A stretch of DNA of 42,994 nt from Candidatus Omnitrophota bacterium (lineage in GTDB: Bacteria; Omnitrophota; Gorgyraeia; JAGLLT01), in contig DAOVJY010000002.1 in the NCBI GenBank assembly GCA_030632085.1, positions 205,325 to 248,318 on the forward strand, given 5' to 3'. A program made the translations under genes and the position numbers. The notes below the pieces were generated by a model, which saw only the letters and a program-made list of their open reading frames with translations, did not search any database and was not told where the DNA came from. This document shows positions 8,942 through 16,867 of this stretch, one piece after another. The number at the start of each line of letters is the position of its first letter. Position 1 is the stretch's first letter.

Positions 8942-9666
8942 ATGCGTATTCTTGGTGTCAAATGCGACGATTTATCTATAAAAAAAGCCGTAGAAGTAAT
9001 TTTGGCAAAAGTAAAAACCGATTTTAAAATAAGTATTTTTTTCTAAACATTGACTGTTTATATAAGGCCTGTAATGATAAGGAATATCTTAAGATACTGA
9101 ATAAGGCTTCTTTTGTCTTGCCTGACGGCATTGGTTTAAAGATAGCTGCCGGAATTTTCGGCCTGAAAATAAAAGAAAACTCTGTTGGAATTGATTTTTC
9201 GCCTTATTTCATTAAAGAAGCGGTTAAAAAAGGTTATAACAGCGTCTTTTTCCTGGGGTCAAAAAACGGCATTGCTGAAAAAGCCGCTTTAGAGGCCAAA
9301 AAAGTAATCAAAGGCCTTAGAGTAGTTGGTACGCATTCGGGTTATTTTAAAAATGATGCCGAAGTGATAAAAAAAATAAATAATTCAGGCGCTGATATTG
9401 TGTTTGTGGGGATGGGCGCGCCCCTGCAGGAAAAGTGGATTAGTAAGAACCGCAGCCTGCTAAAACCAAAAATTTGCCTGGGCGCGGGAGCGCTGTTCGA
9501 TTTTCTTTCTAAAAATTTTAAGCGTGCCCCCAAGTTTGTAAGGCGCCTTCGGCTTGAATGGTTATGGCGAGTTTTTTTAGAACCAAGGCGCCTTGCTAAA
9601 AGGTATTTTTTATATGACGCCCGATTTTTATATTTTTGCTTAAAAAGAAGATTGAAAGAGAGATAA
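8942..9666 (+). CDS. WecG/TagA/CpsF (GT26) glycosyltransferase, interrupted by a frameshift at a T7 run
   Basis: Family members add a N-acetylmannosamine-type sugar or glucuronic-acid-like residue to a lipid-linked acceptor. The N-terminal part, MRILGVKCDDLSIKKAVEVI, starts at ATG 8942 and runs to a TAA at 9044-9046. The rest is in the -1 frame: FFLNIDCLYKACNDKEYLKI, then FVLPDGIGLKIA, VFFLGS, VGMGAPLQEKW and an R/W-rich C-terminus to 9666. The two pieces join exactly at the T run around 9036-9042, where the family expects an unbroken chain. Zero-frame codons ATT-TTT-TTC form a T TTT TTC slippery heptamer directly before the stop. Either a one-base loss (mutation or homopolymer sequencing error) or ribosomal -1 slippage explains this. 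A TTG at 9118 would give only a truncated product lacking the N-terminal domain. Confidence 0.82.
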
Positions 9667-10077
9667 AAAAATTATCAATTAGAAATTATCTTAAAAATTC
9701 AAGAGTAATTAATGTTTTTAGAATTGGAAAATTTATTATAGAATTATCAAATAACTACAACCTGATCATCCACCTAAAGATGCCAGGCCAAATATTATAT
9801 GCATCCCATGAATCAAAAGTAATAAAACATTCTCATGTAATTATCTCCTTTAAAAGCGGCGATTTTGATTTACGTTTTAAGGATGTAAGGCAATTCGGAT
9901 ATATATGATGACTATATCCTGCCTGATACTTCTCCGGGTTCTTTTCAGAACCGGCATAAGATTTATCAGAAAGAAAATCAAGCTTGTCCGGTCCGCAAAA
10001 CACATATTAAGCGCATAAAGCAAAGCGGCAGAAGCAGCTGGTATTGTCCTAAATGCCAGAAAATAAAAAGCACTTAA
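9660..10077 (+). pseudogene. mutM: Remnant of formamidopyrimidine-DNA glycosylase (Fpg/MutM)
   Basis: Two pieces of an Fpg protein remain. Piece one, read in the frame starting at 9636 and overlapping the end of the preceding gene, has FRIGKFIIEL, LIIHLKMPGQI and LRFKDVRQFGYI, matching the N-terminal beta-sandwich (family: RRGKYLL.EL, HLGMSG, DPRRFG). Piece two, in another frame from 9907 to 10077, has SPGSFQNRHKIYQKE and a zinc finger ending GRSSWYCPKCQK. The catalytic N terminus (PELPEVET in the family), the roughly 100-residue H2TH part and one zinc cysteine (CPVR instead of CPRC) are missing. It therefore cannot be an active repair enzyme. An intact copy elsewhere in the genome is possible but not visible here. 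Confidence 0.75.
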
Positions 10078-10083
10078 TACATT

Positions 10084-10112
10084 TTGACATAAGAGGTAGG
10101 TAGTGTTACAAT
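10084..10112 (+). promoter_or_regulatory. Sigma70-type promoter TTGACA-N17-TACAAT
   Basis: TTGACA at 10084-10089 and TACAAT at 10107-10112 with a 17-base spacer. It lies 240 bases before the deoxyhypusine-synthase-like gene and directly before the repeat at 10173, so it would give a long 5' leader. Confidence 0.7.
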
Positions 10113-10172
10113 TTAGATTGCTAAAGGATTGGAAAAATAGCGGATAGCGTGCAGCGGATAGAAAAGCAAGAT

Positions 10173-10210
10173 ACAAGTTATACCCTTTCGGGCACAAGCA
10201 AGAAACAAAC
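10173..10210 (+). repeat. Intergenic dispersed repeat, copy A
   Basis: Shares with a second copy at 12268-12318 the pattern ACAAG-Y-ATACCC-nnnn-GGGCACA-r-GCAAG followed by AAGAAACAAA. The centre CCC-TTTC-GGG can form a tiny hairpin, and the other copy keeps the stem with a different loop (TGGT). Both copies lie downstream of a 17-bp-spaced promoter and upstream of a gene. After it comes an AT-rich stretch to 10351 with a 10-base inverted repeat, CAATATTCAA (10210-10219) and TTGAATATTG (10286-10295). No coding sequence was found between 10078 and 10351. Confidence 0.55.
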
Positions 10211-10351
10211 AATATTCAATCCTTCAATACTGCTATTCTTGTTTTGTTTTTGTTTGATTATTTGAATTTGGTTATTGATGATTGTTTGAATATTGGTGAT
10301 TTAAACTTAAATAATTTTGGCAATACGAACTAAATCGCAAGGAGTTGATAA

Positions 10352-11302
10352 ATGAAGAAAGATATTGAGCCGGTAGATTTAAGCAAAATTAAAACTATAT
10401 CCATTAAAAACAGAGAACATAAAACTAAAGTTAAAGACTTTATGGATGTGGAAAAACTATCCGGAGATTTCATGACATTTTTTGAAGGCCTGCCGGATAT
10501 TTTAAAAGCCAAAGATTTAAAAGAATTTGTTAACGCCGTTATAAAAGCCAAAAAGAACAATAAGCCCATTGTCTTGGCCTGTGGTGACGCGGTTATTAAG
10601 GTGGGCTTATCTTCGATATTAATAAAGTTGATGAAAGAGGGTTTTATTTCAGCCATCGCCATGCAGGGGGCGGGTGCCATTCATGATGCTGAAATCGCCC
10701 TAATCGGGGAAACCTCAGAAGATGTGGCGGTCTCGATTAAAGACGGTAGTTTTGGTATGGCTGAAGAAACGGGTAATTTTCTAAATGAGGCGATAATTGC
10801 CGGAGCTAAAGAAAATATGGGTATGGGTGAGGCTATTGGAAAAAAAATGGTTGAAGAAAAGCTGCCTTTTAATGAATATAGCCTTTTGGCTAATGCCTAT
10901 GAACTTGATATTCCCGCGACCATTCACGTGGCGATAGGAACTGATACTATCCACATGCATCCTAAGGTGAGCGGGGAAGCACTGGGAAAGACATCACATC
11001 TGGATTTTAGGAAATTTGCCAGTTGCGTAAAGGAAATCTCAGGCGGGGGAGTTATTATTAATATTGCTTCAGCGGTTATCTTGCCCGAGGTTTTTTTAAA
11101 AGCCCTTTCTGTTACCAGGAATATATATGGCGTTGAGGATTTTACGGCATGCAATTTCGATATGATTATGCATTACAGGCCGACTGAAAATGTTGTTAAA
11201 AGGCCTACTCAGTCAGGCGGTAAAGGATATAATATCATCGGGCATCTGGAAATTATGATTCCGCTTTTCGCCAAAGCTCTTTTAGAGAAAGCAAGAATAT
11301 GA
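10352..11302 (+). CDS. Deoxyhypusine-synthase-like family protein, function unknown
   Basis: A 316-residue soluble protein with no signal peptide. It resembles an uncharacterised bacterial family that is annotated as deoxyhypusine synthase-like. Visible conserved blocks are GLSSILIKLMKEGFISAIAM, GAGAIHDAEIALIGETSEDV, GSFGMAEETG, HVAIGTDTIHMHP, ASAVILPEVFLKAL and the C-terminal GGKGYNIIGHLEIMIPL. The layout (Rossmann-type NAD fold, Gly-rich GAGAIHD in place of TAGGVEED) fits the synthase superfamily, but real hypusine modification is rare in bacteria and no eIF5A-like target is seen, so the reaction is unknown. The start is supported by AAGGAG about 7 bases upstream. The next gene overlaps by 4 bases (ATGA) and encodes a sugar-type SDR, suggesting a shared small-molecule pathway. 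Confidence 0.6.
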   Translation: MKKDIEPVDLSKIKTISIKNREHKTKVKDFMDVEKLSGDFMTFFEGLPDILKAKDLKEFVNAVIKAKKNNKPIVLACGDAVIKVGLSSILIKLMKEGFISAIAMQGAGAIHDAEIALIGETSEDVAVSIKDGSFGMAEETGNFLNEAIIAGAKENMGMGEAIGKKMVEEKLPFNEYSLLANAYELDIPATIHVAIGTDTIHMHPKVSGEALGKTSHLDFRKFASCVKEISGGGVIINIASAVILPEVFLKALSVTRNIYGVEDFTACNFDMIMHYRPTENVVKRPTQSGGKGYNIIGHLEIMIPLFAKALLEKARI

Positions 11303-12189
11303 ACGTATTAATTACCGGAGCCGGTTCATTTGTAGGTTATCATTTAGCACAGCGCCTTTTAAATAAAGGACATAAAGTGCTGGGACTTGATAGTAAAAAT
11401 AATAATAATACAAAAGAGCTTCTGAAAAATTCTAATTATTCTTTTAAAAAGGCTGATGTTGCTTGTGAGCTTAAAGCCGCTGAGCTTAACGAAAAACCCG
11501 AGGTTATTTATCATCTGGCGGCTATATCATCCGAAAGGCTTTGCAGGGAAAACCCCCCGTTATCAGTCAAGGTTAATGTTTTAGGCGTAATTAATATGTT
11601 GGAACTCGCCAAAGAGACCAAAAGCCTTTTTATTTTTTCCTCAAGCGCTTCTGTGTATCCGGATTCGGATAAGCCCAAGAGAGAAGAGCAAGCTACTTTT
11701 ACCAATAAATTTTACGGTACTTCTAAATTTATGGCGGAGAAATACTGCCAGCTGTATAATACACATTTAAAGGTTGATTATGTTATTTTCAGATTCTCCA
11801 GAATTTATGGCCCGCGAATGCTTAGAAACCCGATATATGATATGTCTAAGGGTATAGCAACTAATAAAAAAATAAAACTTTATGAGAGCCCTGAGTCGGA
11901 GTATGATTTTATTTATGTTTTGGATGTAGTTAACGCCCTCGTTATGTCATTGAGGGATAATTGGAGAAATAAAATTGTTAATGTTAGCAGTGCTAAACTT
12001 ATTAAGTTGAATCAAGTTTATGAAACAATGAAACAAATAAACGGGGGAGCCCAAGAGTACGAAATTATCAGTAATAATAAATCTATTGATGTAGTTGATA
12101 ACTCTTTCGCCTTAAGCCTCGGTTGGAGGCCGGAATATTCTTTAGAAAAAGCGCTCTCTGAGACGTTGGAATACTATAAATCCGCATAA
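11299..12189 (+). CDS. NAD-dependent sugar epimerase/dehydratase (extended SDR)
   Basis: A 296-residue extended short-chain dehydrogenase. It has the N-terminal NAD-binding MNVLITGAGSFVGYHLAQRL with GxGSFVG, an acidic residue after the second strand (GLDSKNN), VIYHLAAIS, the catalytic serine region FIFSSSASVYP and the YxxxK pair in YGTSKFMAEKY. The substrate half (RFSRIYGPRM, YDFIYVLDVVNALV) matches NDP-sugar 4-epimerases and dehydratases. The substrate is not determined. Translation is probably coupled to the upstream gene through the ATGA overlap. Confidence 0.87.
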   Translation: MNVLITGAGSFVGYHLAQRLLNKGHKVLGLDSKNNNNTKELLKNSNYSFKKADVACELKAAELNEKPEVIYHLAAISSERLCRENPPLSVKVNVLGVINMLELAKETKSLFIFSSSASVYPDSDKPKREEQATFTNKFYGTSKFMAEKYCQLYNTHLKVDYVIFRFSRIYGPRMLRNPIYDMSKGIATNKKIKLYESPESEYDFIYVLDVVNALVMSLRDNWRNKIVNVSSAKLIKLNQVYETMKQINGGAQEYEIISNNKSIDVVDNSFALSLGWRPEYSLEKALSETLEYYKSA

Positions 12190-12207
12190 AGGCATTAAAT
12201 ACATGCA

Positions 12208-12236
12208 TTGACTAGACAAATGCTTTGAGTTATAAT
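12208..12236 (+). promoter_or_regulatory. Sigma70-type promoter TTGACT-N17-TATAAT
   Basis: TTGACT at 12208-12213 and a perfect TATAAT at 12231-12236, spacer 17. It drives the PEGA lipoprotein and probably the glucoamylase-family gene through a leader of about 150 bases that contains repeat copy B. Confidence 0.78.
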
Positions 12237-12267
12237 GTTTCCTATATGGAACTCACAAGAAATAAGT

Positions 12268-12318
12268 ACAAAGTCATACCCTGGTGGGCACAGGCAAGGC
12301 ACAAGTAAGAAACAAAAC
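12268..12318 (+). repeat. Intergenic dispersed repeat, copy B
   Basis: Second copy of the element at 10173. It has ACAAAGTCATACCC-TGGT-GGGCACAGGCAAG and then GTAAGAAACAAAAC, with a ten-base insertion (GCACAAGTAA region) relative to copy A. The short CCC/GGG stem is kept while the loop differs. It lies in the 5' leader downstream of the promoter at 12208. The rest of the 12190-12391 gap is A-rich with no recognisable gene. Confidence 0.55.
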
Positions 12319-12391
12319 ACAAGATGCAAGAGGCAAAAGCAAAAAAATAGCATAAAGGAAAAAATAAAACAATAATTATTTGTAATAAATT

Positions 12392-12793
12392 ATGAAATTT
12401 GTTAAAAAATATTTAATGTGGTTTATATTAATTAGCTGTTTATTTGTGACCTCCGGGTGCGTTCGAAGGAAGCTTACCGTTAAGTCTGATCCTCCTGAAG
12501 CGCAGGTATATTTTAATGGTAAATTTATGGGGGAAACTCCGGTTGATTTTGACTTTGAGTGGTATTGGGAACATGAAGTGGAACTAAAAAAAGAAGGTTA
12601 TGAGACAATAAGCAACACTGAAGAAATTAAAGCGCCTGTTTATATGTGGATACCTTTTGATTTGGCTATGGAACTCCTTCCTTTTACAATTAGAGATAAC
12701 CGCGAGCTTACATATACTTTAAAGCCCCGCAAGGTGTCGCTTGAGAACGATAATCAAGAAGTAATTATTGAAGAATTCGATTTTAGCGACTAA
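12392..12793 (+). CDS. PEGA-domain lipoprotein
   Basis: A 133-residue predicted lipoprotein. The signal sequence ends in a lipobox FVTSGC with Cys23 as lipidation site. It is followed by a PEGA domain (LTVKSDPPEAQVYFNGKFMG, ETPVDFDF) of the type that binds or decorates cell-surface structures, and by a short region with VYMWIPFDLAMELLPF. Similar small PEGA lipoproteins are common in envelope-rich anaerobes, without known function. The gene ends with an acidic tail (EVIIEEFDFSD). The large secreted glucoamylase-family gene starts 26 bases downstream, so both are probably envelope components expressed together. Confidence 0.82.
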   Translation: MKFVKKYLMWFILISCLFVTSGCVRRKLTVKSDPPEAQVYFNGKFMGETPVDFDFEWYWEHEVELKKEGYETISNTEEIKAPVYMWIPFDLAMELLPFTIRDNRELTYTLKPRKVSLENDNQEVIIEEFDFSD

Positions 12794-12818
12794 TTCCCAA
12801 AACCAATATGGAGATGTT

Positions 12819-15704
12819 ATGAAAATCAAATTGAATTTTATCTTTTTGGCAATGTGTATTGTTGTGATATTTGCCTCGTCGCCGGCCTGGGGATTTTCAA
12901 AAGGTATTAATTGCGGAGGTATGCCGTATACTTCCGGCGATGGCAAGAAATTTGCCGCCGATATGGAATATCAAAAGAATTTAAAAAGCGGTTACGTGGG
13001 TGGCAATAAAGGTTCTTGTGATTGTAATATCTCCGGCACAGAAGATCCTGACTTATTTAAGACAGACCGCTGGGGTTTTGATGAATACAGATTTGACGTG
13101 CCTGATGGGGTCTATAAGGTATCTTTGTACTTAGTTGAAACCCACTTTGAAAAGCCCGGCGATAGAGTTTTTGATATATACATTGAGGGTAAATTAGTTG
13201 GAAAAGATTTAGACTTAATTTTAAAATACGGGAAGGATAAAGCCGCTATTATTTCGTTTGTTACCAAGGTTAATGATGGGCAGCTTATCGTAAAAGCTAA
13301 AGCTGGCGTGGATTTGCCTAAGCTTTGCGCCATTTATGTTGAGAATTTACCTAAAGATAATCAGCCGCCTCAAGCTCCTGAAATTCTAAAAATAATTCCT
13401 CATGATTCCGCCGCCGGTTTTATATGGCAGGAAAGCCCGGATATTGATGTGGCGGGGTATGATATTTACAGAAAAGTGATTTTGGAAGATAAAAGCGAAT
13501 TTAAGAAAGTAAATAAAAAGTTGGTTAAAATATCGTCATATATTGATAAAGGGTTAAATAATGATGAGATTTATATTTATAGTCTTAAGGCGCTTGATGT
13601 TTTCGATAATGAAAGTGAGTTTTCAGAACCGTTTGAGATAAAACCAATTAAAAAATCCGCCGATGAATTAATTCTGAGATTAAATTGCGGAGGTGAGGCC
13701 GTCAGCGTCTCAAAGGATTGCGGATTTACAGCTGATATGGAATATAATCCGGCAATTGGTTACGGATATAGGGGTGGTACGGAAATTGCGGGTGAAGCAC
13801 TGCATCAGTTTCCTATTTACGCGTCAATGAGAGAAGGTTTTGAAGAGTACCTTTATGACGTTCCGGATGGAATTTATAAAGTTATACTTTGTTTTGTGGA
13901 GCCCGAACATGATCGGGAAGCCAAAAGGTTGTTTGACTTATATGTAGAAAATAAATTAGTTTTTGATGACTTAGATGTTTATAAGGAGTCTCATGATTAT
14001 GGATTTGTAGTTAAGGAGCATGTTACCCTTATTAAGGACGGCCAACTTAACATTACAGTTAAAAAACGCTTTAGTTTTCCCGTTATTGCTTATTTAGCTG
14101 TTGTGCCCTTTAATTCGGATAAAATACCTCCCTTAAAAGTTGAAAACATGAGAGTTGACAGCAGAGAAGACAGAGTTTATATCCTTTGGAGTCAAACAAA
14201 GGATATTGATGTTGTAGGATATAATATTTATAAATCCCGTCATAAGAGGAAAGGCTATGAAAAAATTAATTTAAGCCCGGTGGGACTGAATTATTTTAGA
14301 GATAACGATGTAACTGTGGGTAAAAAGTACTATTATCAAGTAACAGCTATAGACGCGTCGTTAAATGAAAGTTTGCCGTCAGAGATAATTAAGATTAAAG
14401 TAAATAAATTAAGTGATGACGAATTTCTGGATATGATTGAGAAAGCGGCATTTTCATTTTTCTGGGATGAAGCTGATCAGTATACGGGCCTTATTAAAGA
14501 CCGTTCGGACGCGAATCCTGTTAGTACGGCTTCAGTAGGCTTTGGTTTATCGGCACTGGTAGTCGGAGCTGAAAGAGAATATAGAGAAAAGGGAGAGATT
14601 GAGGAGAGAGTTTATAATATTTTAAAAGCTCTCAATGAAGGCCCAAAGAAATTCGGCCTCTATTTTCATTATGTAGATTATGACGGCGATATATCAAAAA
14701 CAAGTTATGAAAAAGTAATTTCCACAATTGATTCCGGCATTCTTTTAATGGGCGTTGTTACCGCCGGTGAGTATTTTCAGGGACGCGTAAAAGAAGAAGC
14801 CGACGAAATAATAAAAGACGCTAACTGGCAGTCAATGCTTGATAAGGACCGGAATATGATTTTTATGGCCTGGGAGCCCAATGACCAGAGTGATATAGAG
14901 GGGCCGGGGCGATTCTTCGGAGCTTGGGATTATGCCGGTGATGAATCTATTATATGTACGTTATTGGGTATTTCGGCTCCCAGAGAAGACTACCGAATTC
15001 CGCCGGTTAGTTTTTATAAGTGGAAAAGGCCTTGGGGTAAATATCTGCCTAAGACTAAAGGTTTAACCCCCGGTGAAGATTTTGTTTACAGTTGGAGCGG
15101 CTGCACTTTTACATATCAGTTTGCTCACTGCTGGATAGATTTTAGTAAATTAGGTAAAGATCAACCGAAAAAATTAGGCCTGAGCTGTTCAGCTGTAGAC
15201 TGGCATCAAAATACCATAGACGCCCTGAAAACCGCCAGGCTTTATTGTATGGATAAGGCGAAGGAGTTTGAAACATTTTCAGAAAATAGCTGGGGGCTTA
15301 CGGCCTGTGCGTCAAAGGAGGGATATTTAGTAGTTGGAGCCTTGCCTAAGGGAGATATGCGTGATGATCCGGGTGACGGAACTATAGCACCCTACGGAGC
15401 GGGCTGCTCTTTGCCTTTCTTGCCGGAAGAGTCGCTAGCGGCTTTAAAATACTATTATAACCTTAAAGACGCCAATGGCCGGAGACTTGTTTGGAAGGAC
15501 GAATATGAGGGTGGTTTTGGGTTTTGGGATAGTTTTAACCTGGATAATGATTATGTCGCTGAGTTGGTAATCGGCATTGATCAGGGCCCGCTTATATTGT
15601 CCATAGAGAATTATCGTAGTGGACTTATTTGGAAGACGTTCATGAAAAATAAGACTATTCAGGAAGGCTTAAAAAGAATTGGCTTTGAGAAGCTGAATAA
15701 ATAA
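12819..15704 (+). CDS. Secreted glucoamylase-family (PF10091-type) protein with two malectin-like and two Fn3 domains
   Basis: A 961-residue exported protein. ATG 12819 was chosen because GGAG lies 5 bases upstream and because it gives a clean signal peptide ([20 protein letters not shown], cleavage after PAWG); an earlier in-frame ATG at 12768 sits inside the lipoprotein gene. Two similar halves follow, each a malectin-like carbohydrate-binding domain (GINCGGM...DMEYQK and LRLNCGGE...DMEYNP; each with DVPDGIYKV-like text) plus an Fn3 domain ([13 protein letters not shown] and [13 protein letters not shown]). The C-terminal 420 residues form the catalytic barrel: [50 protein letters not shown]. 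Family members include glycoside hydrolases acting on beta-1,2-glucans (GH144); the actual glycan is unknown. It may trim or recycle the surface polysaccharide made by the neighbouring cluster. Confidence 0.87.
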   Translation: MKIKLNFIFLAMCIVVIFASSPAWGFSKGINCGGMPYTSGDGKKFAADMEYQKNLKSGYVGGNKGSCDCNISGTEDPDLFKTDRWGFDEYRFDVPDGVYKVSLYLVETHFEKPGDRVFDIYIEGKLVGKDLDLILKYGKDKAAIISFVTKVNDGQLIVKAKAGVDLPKLCAIYVENLPKDNQPPQAPEILKIIPHDSAAGFIWQESPDIDVAGYDIYRKVILEDKSEFKKVNKKLVKISSYIDKGLNNDEIYIYSLKALDVFDNESEFSEPFEIKPIKKSADELILRLNCGGEAVSVSKDCGFTADMEYNPAIGYGYRGGTEIAGEALHQFPIYASMREGFEEYLYDVPDGIYKVILCFVEPEHDREAKRLFDLYVENKLVFDDLDVYKESHDYGFVVKEHVTLIKDGQLNITVKKRFSFPVIAYLAVVPFNSDKIPPLKVENMRVDSREDRVYILWSQTKDIDVVGYNIYKSRHKRKGYEKINLSPVGLNYFRDNDVTVGKKYYYQVTAIDASLNESLPSEIIKIKVNKLSDDEFLDMIEKAAFSFFWDEADQYTGLIKDRSDANPVSTASVGFGLSALVVGAEREYREKGEIEERVYNILKALNEGPKKFGLYFHYVDYDGDISKTSYEKVISTIDSGILLMGVVTAGEYFQGRVKEEADEIIKDANWQSMLDKDRNMIFMAWEPNDQSDIEGPGRFFGAWDYAGDESIICTLLGISAPREDYRIPPVSFYKWKRPWGKYLPKTKGLTPGEDFVYSWSGCTFTYQFAHCWIDFSKLGKDQPKKLGLSCSAVDWHQNTIDALKTARLYCMDKAKEFETFSENSWGLTACASKEGYLVVGALPKGDMRDDPGDGTIAPYGAGCSLPFLPEESLAALKYYYNLKDANGRRLVWKDEYEGGFGFWDSFNLDNDYVAELVIGIDQGPLILSIENYRSGLIWKTFMKNKTIQEGLKRIGFEKLNK

Positions 15705-15730
15705 GAAATACTAAAATAGAAGGGGTTGAA

Positions 15731-16516
15731 ATGAGGATTGACGATATTATAGTCTCTAAAGCCATAATTGAGACATATCTAAAGAAGCTGCTGGATAATC
15801 TTGATATAGATGTAGCTATTGTTGGCGGAGGGCCCGCCGGTTTATGTGCCGGTTATTATTTAGCTAAGAAGAAATACAAGGTTGCTCTTTTTGAGCGCAA
15901 ATTATCTATCGGCGGCGGAATGTGGGGCGGCGGTATTATGTTTAATGAAATTGTTGTTCAAAGAGATGCCAAGGTTATTTTGGATGAAATGGGTATTTCT
16001 ACAAAAATATACAAACCCGGTTATTATGTAGCCGGTTCAGTAGAGGCAACTTCCGCTCTTATTTATAAAGCGGCTAAGGCCGGCTTGACGATATTTAATC
16101 TTTTAAGTGCTGAAGACATAATGGTCAGAAAAGACAAAGTTTGCGGTTTAGTATTAAATTGGAGCTCGGTTGAAATGGCAGGTTTGCATGTTGACCCCAT
16201 CGCGTTAATGGCAAAATATGTAGTTGATGCTACAGGCCATCCTTCCGAAATCGCTCATTTATTAGAAAGAAAACAGGGAGTTAAGCTAAAGACAAAGACC
16301 GGTAAAGTTATGGGTGAAAAATCTATGTGGGCGGATGAGGGTGAAAAATCTATAATTAAAAACACGTTAGAAATTTACCCGGGAGTTTACGTAGCCGGTA
16401 TGGCTGTTAACGCGGTTTTTGGCGGACAGCGTATGGGGCCTATCTTTGGGGGTATGCTTTTATCGGGGAAAAAAGTTGCCTCTATATTGGATAATAAGTT
16501 GAAGAGGAGAAAATAA
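15731..16516 (+). CDS. thi4: Thi4 thiazole synthase, archaeal (sulfide-using) type
   Basis: Makes the thiazole precursor of thiamine (ADP-thiazole) from NAD and glycine. The 261-residue protein has an FAD/NAD-type dinucleotide fold ([18 protein letters not shown]), [17 protein letters not shown], the metal and substrate motif [19 protein letters not shown] and the C-terminal [15 protein letters not shown]. In yeast Thi4 the residue preceding the MDP-like motif is a cysteine that gives up its sulfur; here it is His153, as in methanogen enzymes that use free sulfide catalytically with iron. That implies a sulfide-containing, low-oxygen lifestyle. It has a good ribosome-binding site (GAAGGGG) and its stop overlaps the panD start by one base. 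Confidence 0.92.
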   Translation: MRIDDIIVSKAIIETYLKKLLDNLDIDVAIVGGGPAGLCAGYYLAKKKYKVALFERKLSIGGGMWGGGIMFNEIVVQRDAKVILDEMGISTKIYKPGYYVAGSVEATSALIYKAAKAGLTIFNLLSAEDIMVRKDKVCGLVLNWSSVEMAGLHVDPIALMAKYVVDATGHPSEIAHLLERKQGVKLKTKTGKVMGEKSMWADEGEKSIIKNTLEIYPGVYVAGMAVNAVFGGQRMGPIFGGMLLSGKKVASILDNKLKRRK

Positions 16517-16866
16517 TGCTTAAAAAATTCTGTATGGCTAAAATTCATAGAGCAACTATTAAAAAGAAAGATATAGAGTATAAAGGAAGCATAGGTATTG
16601 ATAAGGCTTTGCTTAAAGAAGCGGGCATCTTGCCTCAGGAAATGGTTTTGGTTCTTAATTATAACAATGGAATTAGATTTGAAACGTATGTAATTGAAGA
16701 AGAAGAGGGGTCGGGCCTTATTGCTTTTTATGGCCCCGCGGCTAAGTTGGGAGAAATAGGGGATGAAGTAATTATTATTTCCAGCGCTTTGTTAACTCCC
16801 GAGGAGGCGAAAACGCATACTATGAAAGTTATTAAAGTTGATAAAAATAATCAAATTGTAGGTTAA
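16516..16866 (+). CDS. panD: Aspartate 1-decarboxylase (pyruvoyl enzyme)
   Basis: Decarboxylates L-aspartate to beta-alanine for pantothenate and coenzyme A. The 116-residue proenzyme carries the self-cleavage site Gly24-Ser25 in EYKGSIGID, at the same positions as E. coli PanD; Ser25 becomes the pyruvoyl group. Other family blocks are KIHRATI, NNGIRFETYVI, GSGLIAFYGPAA and DEVIIISSALL. It overlaps thi4 by one base and ends 1 base before trxB, so it is in the same transcript. No other pantothenate genes are visible here. Confidence 0.95.
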   Translation: MLKKFCMAKIHRATIKKKDIEYKGSIGIDKALLKEAGILPQEMVLVLNYNNGIRFETYVIEEEEGSGLIAFYGPAAKLGEIGDEVIIISSALLTPEEAKTHTMKVIKVDKNNQIVG

Positions 16867-16867
16867 T

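Noticed and set aside
9118-9666. TTG-start gene for the glycosyltransferase
   Set aside because: The family residues continue upstream in the same frame to the T run and then in the other frame to ATG 8942; the TTG is an internal codon of the LPDGIG motif.
9636-9908. Open frame of 90 residues as an independent gene
   Set aside because: Its content matches only the N-terminal part of Fpg, it starts inside the wecG-like gene and the rest of the family is out of frame or missing, so it is treated as part of a pseudogene.
12768-12818. Upstream ATG start for the glucoamylase-family protein
   Set aside because: It overlaps the lipoprotein gene and would put 17 hydrophilic residues ahead of the signal peptide; ATG 12819 has a ribosome-binding site.
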